Below the pieces are notes generated by a model. The model searched no databases and was not told where the DNA came from. It saw nothing but the letters and a program-made list of their open reading frames with translations. Position numbers and translations under genes: made by a program. A DNA stretch of 64,000 nt from contig CP075528.1 in the NCBI GenBank assembly GCA_025808875.1, positions 186,001 to 250,000 of the forward strand. The letters are read 5' to 3'. This DNA is from Enhydrobacter sp. GTDB lineage: Bacteria; Pseudomonadota; Alphaproteobacteria; Reyranellales; Reyranellaceae. Positions 8,918 to 26,928 of this stretch are shown here, piece after piece. Each line of letters starts with the position of its first letter. Position 1 is the stretch's first letter.

Positions 8918-10637
8918 CGCGTCTCGAGGAAGACCGCGGTGCCGCGCGCCGCCAGCATGCCGCCTCGCACGGCGTCGTCGGGCGTCTGGAAGAGCGGTGC
9001 GCCGGGCGGGTCGGCGAAAGGACAGGCGGCTCCGTCGAGGTTGGTCGCGATCGACAGCATCGCACCGTCGCCCATGCGCCATTGCGCCAGCACGGCGGCC
9101 CGGCCGATCGCGACGGCTGAAACGGCGCACGCGCCGTCGAGGCGCGGCACGATGGCCTGGCGGCGCAGCTGCAGGAGCGTCCGGCAGAACGCATCGTCGC
9201 CCGAGCGTGGCGGCCGGCTGCGCTCGAAGGTCTCGGGCGCGTTCGGATCGGGGATCGCGTCGTGCGCGAAGCCCGCAAAGCTCGCGAACTCGCGGCGCCG
9301 ACCCTCGCGCACCGCCGTGGCGAGTTCGCCATGGAAGTCGGTGAAGAACTGGAAGGGCGTGCGCACCGCGAATTCCTCGCCCATGAACAACAGCGGGATG
9401 TGCGGGCAGAGGAGCTGCATCGCCATCGCCGCCCTCAGCGCCTGCGGATCGGCGAGCGCGGCCAGCCGGTCGCCGAACGGCCGGTTGCCGATCTGATCGT
9501 GGTTCTGCAGGAAGAAGACGAAGGCGGTCGGGGGCAGGCCGGTGCTGGGCGCGCCGCGCGGTCGCCCCTGGCGATGGCGTGACGGCTCGCCCTGGTAGGC
9601 GAAGCCCTCCGCCAGGCAGCGGGCGAGCCGGATGGCGGGGTCGGTCGCGTAGTCGGCGTAGTAGCCGTCGGTCTCGCCCGTCAGCAGGACGTGCACGACA
9701 TGGTGCGCGTCGTCGTTCCATTGCGCGTCGAAGCCGCGGCGCAGGTGCGAGGCGTCGTTCTCGTCGTGCTCGAGCACCAGGTGGACGTGGCGGCCCGGCT
9801 CGACGGTGCGGCGGATCTCGGCGCCCAGCTCGTCGATCCAGGCCTGGTCGTGGATCGCGTGCACTGCATCGAAGCGCAGGCCGTCGAAGCGGTATTCCAT
9901 CAGCCAGTAGAGCGCATTCTCGACGAAGAAGCGGCGCACCTGCGGCTGCCGGAAGTCGATCGCCGGTCCCCAGGGCGTGGCGATGTCGCTGCGAAAGAAC
10001 TGCGGGGCATAGCTCGCGAGATGGTTCCCATCCGGGCCGAAGTGGTTGTAGACGACGTCGAGGAAGACCATGAGGCCGAGCCCGTGCGCCGAGTCGATCA
10101 GGCGCTTCAGCTCGTCGGGCGTGCCGTAGGCGCGGTCCGGCGCGAAGGGCAGCACGCCGTCGTATCCCCAGTTGCGCGCGCCCGGGAAGTCCGCCACCGG
10201 CATCAGCTCGATGGCGGTAATGCCGAGATCCGCCAGTCGCCCGAGATCCGCCTCCACGCCGGCGAAGCCGCCGAGGCTGCCGACGTGCAGTTCGTAGAGC
10301 ACCGTCTCGCGCCACGGCCGGCCGCGCCAGCCGGCGTGCCGCCAGACGTATGCCTTCGCGTCGATCACGAGACTGGGGCCGTGCACGTCGCCGGATTGCG
10401 CGCGTGCCGCCGGATCGGGCACGCGCTGTCCCGATGCGAGTCGAAAGAGATAGGAAGCGCCCGGTGCGGCCTCCGCCACGGTCTCGAACCAGCCGTCGCC
10501 GACCGGCGTCATGGGCCGGGGCGCGCAGCCCTCGACCTCGAGGGTGACGCCTGGCTGCGCCGGTGCCCACAGCCGAAAGCGTGCACGCTCGCCGTCGAGC
10601 GGCGTTGCGCCGAACGGCAGGGCGCGCGCGAAGCCCG

Positions 10638-10641
<4 letters not shown>
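8914..10641 (-). CDS. treZ: Malto-oligosyltrehalose trehalohydrolase TreZ
   Basis: 575-residue GH13 enzyme that releases trehalose from maltooligosyl-trehalose. An N-terminal beta domain (about residues 1-95) precedes the barrel. Catalytic residues are Asp258 (GLRFDAVHAI), Glu291 (LVLEHDEND, the TreZ signature) and Asp382 (FLQNHDQIGNR). The length is normal. The ATG overlaps the glgX stop by four bases and the stop overlaps the malQ ATG by four. It works directly after TreY; the two are split here by malQ. Confidence 0.96.
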
Positions 10642-12746
<2,105 letters not shown>

Positions 12747-12748
12747 CG

Positions 12749-14937
12749 TCAGCTCTCCCCGCGCAGGATGATGGTGGCGAGCGGCGGCAGCGTCAGCTCG
12801 AGCGACTGGCGCTCGCCGTGCGAGGGCTCGTCGCGCGTATGGACGGCGCCGTCGTTGCCGAGGTCGCTGCCGCCATAGTGGCGCGAATCGGTGTTGGCGA
12901 TCTCGCGCCACGTGCCGGGCACCGGCACGCCGACGCGATATCCATGGCGCGGAACGGGGGTCATGTTGCAGACCACCAGGACCGGGCGGTCGCCGGGCTC
13001 TCCCTGGCGCAGGAAGGCGAAGACGGAATTGGCATGGTCGTCGCCGACCAGCCAGCGGAAGCCCTCGGGCTCGCTGTCGCGCCGGTGCAGGGCGGGCTCG
13101 CTGCGATAGAGACGATTGAGGTCGCGCACCAGGCGCTGGATGCCGGCGTGGCTCGGGTCGTCCAGCAGGAACCAGTCGATCTCGCCATCGTGGTTCCATT
13201 CGCGCTCCTGGGCGATCTCGCCGCCCATGAACAGCAGCTTCCTTCCGGGATGCGTCCACATGAAGCCGAAGTAGGCCCGCAGGTTGGCGAAGCGCTGCCA
13301 GCGGTCGCCCGGCATGCGGCCGATCAGCGAGCCCTTGCCGTGCACCACCTCGTCGTGGCTGAGCGGCAGCACGAAGCGCTCGGAGAAGGCATAGAGCAGG
13401 CCGAACGTCAGATCGTGGTGGTGATGGGCGCGGTGTACCGGGTCGCGCGCCATGTAGCGCAGCGTGTCGTGCATCCAGCCCATGTTCCACTTGTAGGAGA
13501 AGCCGAGGCCGCGCTCGTCGACCGGCCGGGTGACGCCGGGCCATGCCGTCGATTCCTCCGCGATCGTGACCGCGCCGGGACAGCGCTCGGCGACGACGGC
13601 GTTGAGGTGGCGCAGGAAGTCGATGGCCTCGATGTGCTCGCGTCCGCCATGGACGTTGGGAATCCACTCGCCGGGCGCGCGGCTGTAGTCGCGATAGAGC
13701 ATCGAGGCCACGGCATCGACGCGCAGCCCGTCGACGTGGAAGCGCTCGAGCCAGTGCAGCGCGCTCGCGATCAGGAAGCCTTGCACCTCGCGCCGCCCGA
13801 AATTGTAGATGAAGGTGTTCCAGTCCCTGTGGAAGCCCTCGCGGGGGTCGAGATGCTCGTAGAGCGCGGTGCCGTCGAAGCGCGCCAGACCGTGCGGATC
13901 GCTCGGGAAGTGCGCCGGTACCCAGTCGACGATCAGCCCGATTCCCGCCGCGTGCAGGCGGTCGACGAAGCGTGCCAGGGCCTCGGGCGGGCCGTAGCGG
14001 CCGGTCGGGGCGAACAGGCCGAGCGGCTGATAGCCCCACGACCCGCCGAACGGATACTCGGCGACCGGCATCAGCTCGAGATGGGTGAAACCCATGTCCT
14101 GCAGGTAGGGGATGAGCGTCTCCGCGGCGACGTCCCACGACATCTCGCCGTCCCGGCGCAGCCACGAGCCGAGATGGACCTCGTAGATCGACACCGGCGC
14201 ATCGGGCGCCTGTCGGCGGGCGCGATGCTCCATCCACTCGGTGTCGCGCCACGGCCAGCGATGCGGCGCCGCGACGAGCGATGCGGTCGCCGGCGCGGGC
14301 TCGGCCTGTTGCGCCACGGGATCGGCCTTCTGCGGCAGGCGCGTGCCGTCGGCACCCACGATGTCGAACTTGTAGCGCGCCCCGGCGGAGACGCGCGGTA
14401 CGAACAGTTCCCACACGCCGGAGGGATACCTGAGCCGCATCGGGTGGCGGCGCGCATCCCACGAATTGAAGTCGCCGACGACGGCGACCCGCCGGGCGTT
14501 GGGCGCCCATACGGCGAAGCCCACGCCCGCCACGCCGTCGTGCACCGCTTCGTTGGCGCCGAGCGCGCTCGCCAGCTCGAAATGGCGCCCCTCGTTGAAG
14601 AGATGAAGGTCGACGTCGCCGAGCAGGGGGCCGAAGGCATAGGGATCCTCGGTTTCCTGCACCGCGCCGGGCCAGAAGATGCGCAGGAGATAGGGGGCAT
14701 CGTCGGATACCCGGCCTTCGAACAGCCCGTTCGGGGCGCCGGCGACCAGCGTGCCGATCGCGCTCCTGTCCTGCCGCCGCAAGACCTCGACCGAGCGGGC
14801 GCCGGGCAGGAACACGCGCACGATCCGGCCCTCCGGCCCGTCGCGGGGGCCGAGAAGGGAGAACGGATCGGCGTGGCATGCCGAGGCCAGCGCCTCGGCC
14901 TCGCCGGGCGCGAGGCTTGCGGGGGCGCGGGCGTCGT

Positions 14938-14941
<4 letters not shown>
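12749..14941 (-). CDS. glgB: 1,4-alpha-glucan branching enzyme GlgB
   Basis: 730-residue branching enzyme, normal length for the form with two N-terminal beta domains (N1 about 20-115, CBM48 about 130-235). Catalytic residues align with E. coli GlgB: Asp409 ([15 protein letters not shown]), Glu462 (TIAEEST) and an Asp in [15 protein letters not shown]. Its ATG overlaps the treS-mak stop by four bases. In the GlgE pathway GlgB adds the alpha-1,6 branches to the linear chains that GlgE extends, which accounts for its place between treS-mak and glgX. Confidence 0.96.
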
Positions 14942-21470
<6,529 letters not shown>

Positions 21471-21527
21471 CTCATATTAAGGCAGGACGCGCCCGATTGT
21501 TCCGTCGCTGCCGCTATTTTAGGCTGC

Positions 21528-21539
21528 CTGAATTTTCAG
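21528..21539. promoter_or_regulatory. Short palindrome upstream of the glgE operon
   Basis: CTGAA-TT-TTCAG is a perfect 5-bp inverted repeat 58 bases upstream of the glgE GTG, inside the 88-base gap that must hold the operon promoter if the operon is not read through from the dioxygenase gene. It is a candidate operator only. No clear -35/-10 pair could be assigned. Confidence 0.2.
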
Positions 21540-21558
21540 CAGAAACGGCCGGCGAGGC

Positions 21559-22440
21559 CTAGGCTTGCGCCGACGCCGGCAGCGGCAGGTCGAGCGACGT
21601 CGTGCGCCGCAGCTCGCGGCGATGGGTCTTGTCGTCGAACGGCCGGGCGCGATGCATGGTGCAGCGATTGTCCCAGATCACGAAGTCATGCGGCCGCCAG
21701 ACGTGGCGGTAGAGGAACGGCTTCTGCGTGGCGTGGTCGATCAGGTCGCGCAGCAGCAGCCTTCCCTCCGGCACCGGCCAGTCGACGACATGGGCGGCGT
21801 GCGAGGCGAGATAGAGCGCGCGGCGGCCGGAGCCCGGGATGGTGCGCACCAGCGGATGGACGGCACCCTCGAGCTTCTGCTTTTCGTCCTCGCTGAAGTC
21901 GAAGCCCAGCACGTGGCGCGAATGGACGATGGAGTGGAAGACGCGCAGCCCCTCGATCGTGGCGCGGGTCTCCGCGTCGAGCGCGTCGTAGGCGGCGCGC
22001 ATGTCGGCGAACTCGGTGTCGGCCGGCACCGGCGGCACCACCCGCGCCGACAGCATCGAGTAGCGGCCCGGCGGATCGACGAACGAGGCGTCGGTGTGCC
22101 ACAGCCGGTTGGCGACCGCGGAGGCGCGCTTGCGGTCGTCGGCGTCGCGGATCCTGCCGTCGGCGCCGACGTTGGAGACGTCGGCCAGCGCCTCGTTGCC
22201 GAACCGGTTGCCGCCGATCGCCGCGGAGGAGGTGCGGGCGTGCAGCGTGCCGTCGAAGCGCCGGGCGAAGTCGAGCTGCTCCTGGTCGGTGAAGTCCTGG
22301 TCGCGGAACACCAGCACGGCGTGGCGGTCCATGCCGGCGCGGATCGCCTCCAGCGTTGCGCGATCGTCGACCCGGCGCAGGTCGATCGCGCCGACTTCGC
22401 CGGCGAACCCGGGCGTGAGCGGCGTGATGGTGACGGTCAT
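21559..22440 (-). CDS. TauD/TfdA-family Fe(II)/2-oxoglutarate dioxygenase
   Basis: 293-residue soluble enzyme of the TauD/TfdA group, which hydroxylates sulfonates, phenoxyacids and similar carboxylic substrates using 2-oxoglutarate and O2. The metal site is visible: His and Asp in LWHTDASF near residue 114, and the distal His in DNRCTMHRA near residue 262. The 2-oxoglutarate-binding Arg is in RRELRRTT near residue 277. The substrate cannot be read from the sequence. The ATG at 22440 has a good ribosome site (AGGAAGGGAG). It is upstream of the glgE operon on the same strand but functionally unrelated, and a stretch of repeat-bearing DNA lies upstream of it. Confidence 0.88.
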   Translation of the reverse strand: MTVTITPLTPGFAGEVGAIDLRRVDDRATLEAIRAGMDRHAVLVFRDQDFTDQEQLDFARRFDGTLHARTSSAAIGGNRFGNEALADVSNVGADGRIRDADDRKRASAVANRLWHTDASFVDPPGRYSMLSARVVPPVPADTEFADMRAAYDALDAETRATIEGLRVFHSIVHSRHVLGFDFSEDEKQKLEGAVHPLVRTIPGSGRRALYLASHAAHVVDWPVPEGRLLLRDLIDHATQKPFLYRHVWRPHDFVIWDNRCTMHRARPFDDKTHRRELRRTTSLDLPLPASAQA

Positions 22441-23219
22441 GGGGCGCTCCCTTCCTGGAGGGCGAGCGGATCATCCCGGGGTCAAATCCGCAAGCCAAGC
22501 GACGCGGAATTTCGTTTCGCGCGGGGAGTCCAAGGATGGGGGCAAGTTCAAATCTGACCTGTCTTCAGTTCGGTCCGGATCAATCGTCGGGGGCAACGTC
22601 AGCCGCTCTCCCGAAGGGCCAGCCATCAAAAGCCCATTTGATTCGTGTCATCCGCGTGGTCAAGCAGCTCGAGAATTGCCGTGGAGAATCAAAGGGAGAT
22701 TCGCAAATCGTTGACCAGATTGGAACGGTACATGCCGCGCGCCTAGACTGGCGCCCATGTTCGCACCTGTCTTCGATCCCGAGCCTGACTTCCGTTTACG
22801 TAAGGCCGGAGTCACGGCCGTTATCCGCCGTTATCGTGAAACATCGCGAAAGCGAAAAACGGGACGAAGGTTCGTTCGTTGCGGCGGGCGCGAGGCTCGC
22901 CGGGCTTTCGGTGTTTCCGCGGCGAGGTTCCTCATCGGATGCTCGACGGCTGGTGCCGGCATGTTTGATTCGATGCTTGTTGTGTATGAGCGGCGCCAGA
23001 TGTGCGAGCGTGGCCCGCGGTCACGGTCGCTGTCAGAGTGCCGTCAGAGTCGTGTCAGGCGAACTCGGGTTGCTCAAAGGCCCTTCGCTCCACACGCCGC
23101 GCCCACAACATCTTGGGTCGACGTGGCGCGCGTGTTCGCCATCCGGAAGGCGCGCGCCGCGCGCCTTGTCAGGGCCAGCGCGGCGCCGCTTCAATCGCCG
23201 GCAACAGGGAGCCCGACCC
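22441..23219. other. 779-base gene-free stretch with repeat copy A
   Basis: No supportable gene. It lies between the divergent starts of the TauD-type dioxygenase and the luciferase-like monooxygenase, so it must hold both promoters. It contains a 28-base block at 22528-22555 and a 92-base block at 22796-22887 that recur, in the same order, at 61948-61975 and 62072-62163. It also has a short run of near-direct repeats of a GTCAGAGT motif near 23030-23065. Open frames exist on both strands but none shows a recognisable protein or ribosome site. Confidence 0.6.
22796..22887 (+). repeat. Dispersed 92-bp repeat, copy A
   Basis: By hand alignment without gaps, 80 of 92 bases match copy B at 62072-62163. 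The copy begins with TTACGTAAGG and ends in GTTCGTTCGTTGC. Half of the 12 differences fall in third positions of the frame that reads KAGVTAV and RETSRKRKT, which weakly hints at an old coding origin. A second shared block (22528-22555 versus 61948-61975) precedes it, so the ancestral unit was longer. Confidence 0.75.
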
Positions 23220-24383
23220 ATGAAAGCCTCGCTCTTCTACCTGCCGACCATCGCCAGCCGCGCCGAGATCGAGCAGGGCATGGCGGGCATGAACCCGCAG
23301 TTCTACCAGCGCATGCTCAAGGAGCTGACCGAGCAGATCAGGCTGGGCGACGAGCTCGGCTACGATTCGGTGTCCTTCACCGAGCATCACTTCCACATCG
23401 AGGGCTTCGAGCTCTCCAACAACCCGGTGCTGCTCGATCTCTACTTCGCCATGCAGACCAGGCGCATCCGCGTCGGCCAGCTCGGTATCGTGCTGCCGGC
23501 ATCCAATCCGATCCGCGTCGCCGAGGACATCGCCATGCTCGACCACATGACCGGCGGGCGGGCGAATGCCGGCTTCGCGCGCGGCTACCAGCGCCGCTGG
23601 GTCGACGTCATGGCGCAGCAGACGCACGGCATCCACGGCGCGCTGCCCAACCAGCACGACGAGATCGACGAGGCCAATCGGCTCGCCTTCGAGGAGAACT
23701 TCCGCATCGTCAAGAAATGCTGGACTGAGGAGATGCTGTCGTTCGAGGGCAGGTTCTGGAAGATCCCGCCCGGCCCGACGCCGTGGACGCTCGACACCAC
23801 GCAGAAATGGGGCAAGGGCGTCGAGGACGGCATCCTCAAGTCCGTCGGCGTCGTGCCCAAGCCGCTGCAGAAGCCGCACCCGCCGCTGTTCCAGCCCTTC
23901 GCCAGCTCGGAGAACACCGTGCGCTTCTGTGCCAGGGAAGAGGTGACGCCGATCCTGCCGCCGATGCTGCCGGTCTACGAGGACAAGCTCTACGGCGTCT
24001 ATGCCGAGGTCTCGGGCAAGAAGAAGGGGCAGGGCGTCGGCGTGCTGCGCGACGTCATCATCGCCGACACCGACGAGGAGGCGATGGCGCTGTGGCGGGA
24101 CTCGGGCCAGTTCTCCGGCCGCGCCTGGTTCGAGCCGTTCGGCTTCCGCCGCGGCATGCAGGATCCGGCGAGCGGCAAGTACGCCACCCCCGAGGAAGTG
24201 ATCGCCATGGGCTATGCCTATGTCGGCACGGTCGACACCGTGCTGCGCGCCATGGAGACGCAGCACAAGCGCCAGCCGGTCGACTGGGTGTTCTGCTACA
24301 CCTACAACAGCCTGGTCCCGCACCCCGTGCTGATGAAATCGATCGAGGCCTTCTGGACCAGGGTGATGCCGCGCTTCAGGTGA
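23220..24383 (+). CDS. LLM-class flavin-dependent oxidoreductase
   Basis: 387-residue luciferase-like monooxygenase (FMNH2-dependent TIM barrel). Typical features: SFTEHHFHIEGF near residue 58, the MQTRRIRVGQLGIVLP strand, and PIRVAEDIAMLDHMTGGRANAGFARGYQ near residue 100. Members oxidise small organic molecules, sulfonates or aldehydes using reduced flavin from a separate reductase. The substrate is unknown. I chose the ATG at 23220 because it has a ribosome site (CAGGGAG) and begins the conserved fold; the open frame extends upstream into repeat DNA without family similarity. No flavin reductase is adjacent. It converges on the hydantoinase gene with 30 bases between. Confidence 0.9.
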   Translation: MKASLFYLPTIASRAEIEQGMAGMNPQFYQRMLKELTEQIRLGDELGYDSVSFTEHHFHIEGFELSNNPVLLDLYFAMQTRRIRVGQLGIVLPASNPIRVAEDIAMLDHMTGGRANAGFARGYQRRWVDVMAQQTHGIHGALPNQHDEIDEANRLAFEENFRIVKKCWTEEMLSFEGRFWKIPPGPTPWTLDTTQKWGKGVEDGILKSVGVVPKPLQKPHPPLFQPFASSENTVRFCAREEVTPILPPMLPVYEDKLYGVYAEVSGKKKGQGVGVLRDVIIADTDEEAMALWRDSGQFSGRAWFEPFGFRRGMQDPASGKYATPEEVIAMGYAYVGTVDTVLRAMETQHKRQPVDWVFCYTYNSLVPHPVLMKSIEAFWTRVMPRFR

Positions 24384-24413
24384 GCGTCGGCGAAAGCTCC
24401 AACTGAAGATCGC

Positions 24414-25859
24414 CTAGGCGAATATCGCGGGATCGATCAGCGGCTTGCCCCGGGGGCGGGCGGCCTCGGGACGGTCGCACCGCTGGAACAGCCCGCGGCC
24501 GGCCGAGCCGCTCATGCGGCCTTCCTCCATCACGACCTCGCCGCGCGACAGGGTCATCACGGGATAGCCGGTGAGCTCGCGGCCCTCGTAGGGCGTGTAG
24601 TCGCAATTGTGGTGGAGGATCGAGTTGGTGAGCGACACGCGCCGCGCGGGGTCCCACAGCACGATGTCGGCGTCGGCGCCGATCGCGATCGTGCCCTTGC
24701 GCGGATGCAGGCCGTAAATCCGGGCCGCGTTGGTCGCCGACAGCGCCACGAATTGCTGGAGCGTGATGCGGCCCTTGTTCACGCCCTCCGAGAAAAGCAG
24801 CGGCAGGCGGGTCTCCACGCCCGGCACGCCGTTGGGGATCCGGGCGAACCTCTCGCGCGCGCCCGGCAGCTTCTTGCCGCGCGGATCGTCGTACCGGAAC
24901 GCGGCGTGGTCGGACGACAGGACCTGGAAGCTGCCGGCCGCCAGCCCGGTCCAGATGTGCTCCTGGTTGTCGGTGCCGCGCGGCGGCGGCGAGCAGACGC
25001 ACTTGGCGCCCTCCTCGCCCGGCCTGTCGAAATCCTCCTCGCTGAGGAACAGGTATTGCGGGCAGGTTTCGCCGTAGACCCTGAGGCCGCGCGCCTGCGC
25101 GCGCTGGATCTCGTGCATCGCCTCCTTGGCCGAGACGTGGACCAGCAGCATCGGCACGTCGAGCAGCTCGGCGAGCGAGATGGCGCGGTGCGTCGCCTCG
25201 CGCTCGACGACGAAAGGCCGCGAGGTGGCGTGGAACTTCGCCGCCGTCATGCCCTTGAGCTCGAGCCGTTCGGTCAGCCAGGCGATGCAGTCGGCATTCT
25301 CGGCATGGATCATCAGCATGGCCTGCTCGCGCCGTGCCGCGGCCAGCGCGTCGAGCATCTCGCGGTCGGAGAGCTTGAGATCGTCGTAGGTCATGTAGAC
25401 CTTGAACGAGGTGTAGCCGTCGGCGACGAGGGCGGCGAAGTCCTGCCCCATGATCCTGGCGCTGGGATCCGACAGGATGACGTGGAAGGCGTAGTCGATC
25501 AGCGAGCGGCCGTCGGCCCGCTTGTGGTAGCGCTCGACGACGTCGCGCAGGTTCTGGCCGCGGCCCTGGTAGGCGAAAGGGATGATGGTGGTGGTGCCGC
25601 CGGCCGCCGCCGCCCGGCTGCCGCTCTCGAAATCGTCGCAGAACACCGAGCCGTCGGCCGTGTCCTGGTCGAAATGGACATGCGCGTCGATGCCGCCGGG
25701 GACGGCGATCAGGCCGGTGGCGTCGATCTCCCGGCGGCCTTTGTCGAGTCGCTCGCCGAGCGCCACGACCCGCCCGGACGCGATGCCGATGTCGCCCTTC
25801 ACCACGTCCGCAGCGGTGGCGATGGTGGTGTTGCGGATGACCAGATCGTAGTCCGCCAT
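24414..25859 (-). CDS. hydA: Dihydropyrimidinase / D-hydantoinase
   Basis: 481-residue amidohydrolase that opens the ring of dihydropyrimidines or 5-substituted hydantoins. The binuclear metal site is visible: HVHFD near residue 59, the Lys that becomes carbamylated in YTSFKVYMTYDD near residue 153, HAENADC near residue 183, LVHVSAKEAM near residue 239, and Asp in SSDHAAF near residue 317. Length is normal for the family. A strong ribosome site (GGAGGAAG) precedes the ATG at 25859. It is divergent from the nucleoside transporter operon, which supports a reductive pyrimidine catabolism role. Dihydropyrimidine dehydrogenase and beta-ureidopropionase genes are not in the window. Confidence 0.93.
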   Translation of the reverse strand: MADYDLVIRNTTIATAADVVKGDIGIASGRVVALGERLDKGRREIDATGLIAVPGGIDAHVHFDQDTADGSVFCDDFESGSRAAAAGGTTTIIPFAYQGRGQNLRDVVERYHKRADGRSLIDYAFHVILSDPSARIMGQDFAALVADGYTSFKVYMTYDDLKLSDREMLDALAAARREQAMLMIHAENADCIAWLTERLELKGMTAAKFHATSRPFVVEREATHRAISLAELLDVPMLLVHVSAKEAMHEIQRAQARGLRVYGETCPQYLFLSEEDFDRPGEEGAKCVCSPPPRGTDNQEHIWTGLAAGSFQVLSSDHAAFRYDDPRGKKLPGARERFARIPNGVPGVETRLPLLFSEGVNKGRITLQQFVALSATNAARIYGLHPRKGTIAIGADADIVLWDPARRVSLTNSILHHNCDYTPYEGRELTGYPVMTLSRGEVVMEEGRMSGSAGRGLFQRCDRPEAARPRGKPLIDPAIFA

Positions 25860-25881
25860 GGCTTCCTCCCTAGACCGGAAC

Positions 25882-25893
25882 GACCGGCCGGTC
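25882..25893. promoter_or_regulatory. Palindrome between hydA and the nucleoside transporter operon
   Basis: GACCGGCCGGTC is a perfect 12-bp palindrome in the 63-base gap between two divergent starts, overlapped on the left by a half-copy (GACCGG). It is well placed to be a shared operator, but its GC-rich content makes chance occurrence likely. Confidence 0.25.
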
Positions 25894-25922
25894 CAAACTC
25901 GCGAGGCAAGAAAGGGGCCGAG

Positions 25923-26924
25923 ATGACCCGGTTGTACGCACTTCTTTTCCTGTTGCTGCCCGCCGGCGCCCTGCCTTTCGCCGCCGGGGCGCAGACCGCC
26001 GTGAAGCCCGCCGTGGTCTACAGCACCGGCGGCAAGTTCGACAAATCCTTCAACGAGGGGGTGAGCGACGGCGCGCAGAAGTTCGGCAAGGAGACCTCGC
26101 TCGCCATCGCCGAGTTCGAGCCGACCAACGAGACGCAGTTCGAGCAGGCGCTGCGCCGCTTCGCCCAGCGCGGGCAGGATCCGATCGTCGCCGTCGGCTT
26201 CTCCCAGGCGGTGGCGCTGGAGAAGGTGGCCAAGGAATTTCCGGCGGTCCGCTTCACCCTCATCGACGCCGTCGTCAACCTGCCCAACGTGCAGTCGGTC
26301 GTTTTCAAGGAGCACGAGGGCTCGTTCCTGGTCGGCATGCTCGCCGCGCTCGCCTCGAGGTCCGGCAAGGTCGGCTTCGTCGGCGGCATGGACATCCCGC
26401 TGATCCGTCGCTTCCAGTGCGGCTACGAGCAGGGCGTCAAGCACGCCAATCCCAGGGCCGAGCCGATCGCCAACATGACCGGAACGACTCCGGCCGCCTG
26501 GAACGATCCCGGCCGCGGCGCCGAGCTCGCCAAGGGCCAGTTCGATCGCGGCGTCGACGTCGTCTATGCCGCGGCAGGCAGCACCGGCATCGGCGTCCTG
26601 CAGGCCGCCAAGGACCGCGGCAAGTACGGCATCGGCGTCGATTCCAACCAGAACCACCTGCACCCCGGCACGATGCTGACCTCGATGATCAAGCGCGTCG
26701 ATCTCGCCGCCTACCAGAGCTTCAAGAGCGCCCAGATGGGCCAGTGGAAGGGCGGCGTACAGGTGCTCGGCCTCGCCGAGGGCGGGGTCGGCTGGGCGCT
26801 CGACCAGTACAACGAGAAGCTGATCACCGCCGACATGAAGGCCAGGGTCGATGCCGCGCGGGCCGACATCATCTCGGGCAAGATCGTCGTCCACGACTAC
26901 ATGAGCAACAATTCCTGCAAGTGA
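25923..26924 (+). CDS. BMP-family ABC transporter substrate-binding protein (nucleoside type)
   Basis: 333-residue periplasmic binding protein. A Sec signal peptide occupies about residues 1-23, with cleavage after AGA; there is no lipobox Cys. The mature protein begins with the BMP pattern VVYSTGGKFDKSFNEGV and has VGFVGGMDIPLIRRFQCGYEQG near residue 155 and VYAAAGSTGIGV near residue 215. BMP-family proteins (PnrA, BmpD, NupN) bind purine and other nucleosides. It heads an operon with ATPase, two permeases, cytidine deaminase and purine nucleoside phosphorylase, which fits nucleoside import. The ATG at 25923 has GGGGCCGAG upstream, a moderate ribosome site. Confidence 0.93.
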   Translation: MTRLYALLFLLLPAGALPFAAGAQTAVKPAVVYSTGGKFDKSFNEGVSDGAQKFGKETSLAIAEFEPTNETQFEQALRRFAQRGQDPIVAVGFSQAVALEKVAKEFPAVRFTLIDAVVNLPNVQSVVFKEHEGSFLVGMLAALASRSGKVGFVGGMDIPLIRRFQCGYEQGVKHANPRAEPIANMTGTTPAAWNDPGRGAELAKGQFDRGVDVVYAAAGSTGIGVLQAAKDRGKYGIGVDSNQNHLHPGTMLTSMIKRVDLAAYQSFKSAQMGQWKGGVQVLGLAEGGVGWALDQYNEKLITADMKARVDAARADIISGKIVVHDYMSNNSCK

Positions 26925-26928
26925 CGTC

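Noticed and set aside
7056..9332. N-terminal extension of treY to 1548 residues
   Set aside because: The frame is open upstream only by chance; the conserved TreY start is at 7055 and overlaps the malQ stop. Similar long extensions of malQ, treZ, glgX, glgB and treS were rejected for the same reason.
22536..23219. 228-residue N-terminal extension of the luciferase-like enzyme
   Set aside because: It crosses repeat DNA, has no family similarity, and a proper ribosome site precedes the ATG at 23220.
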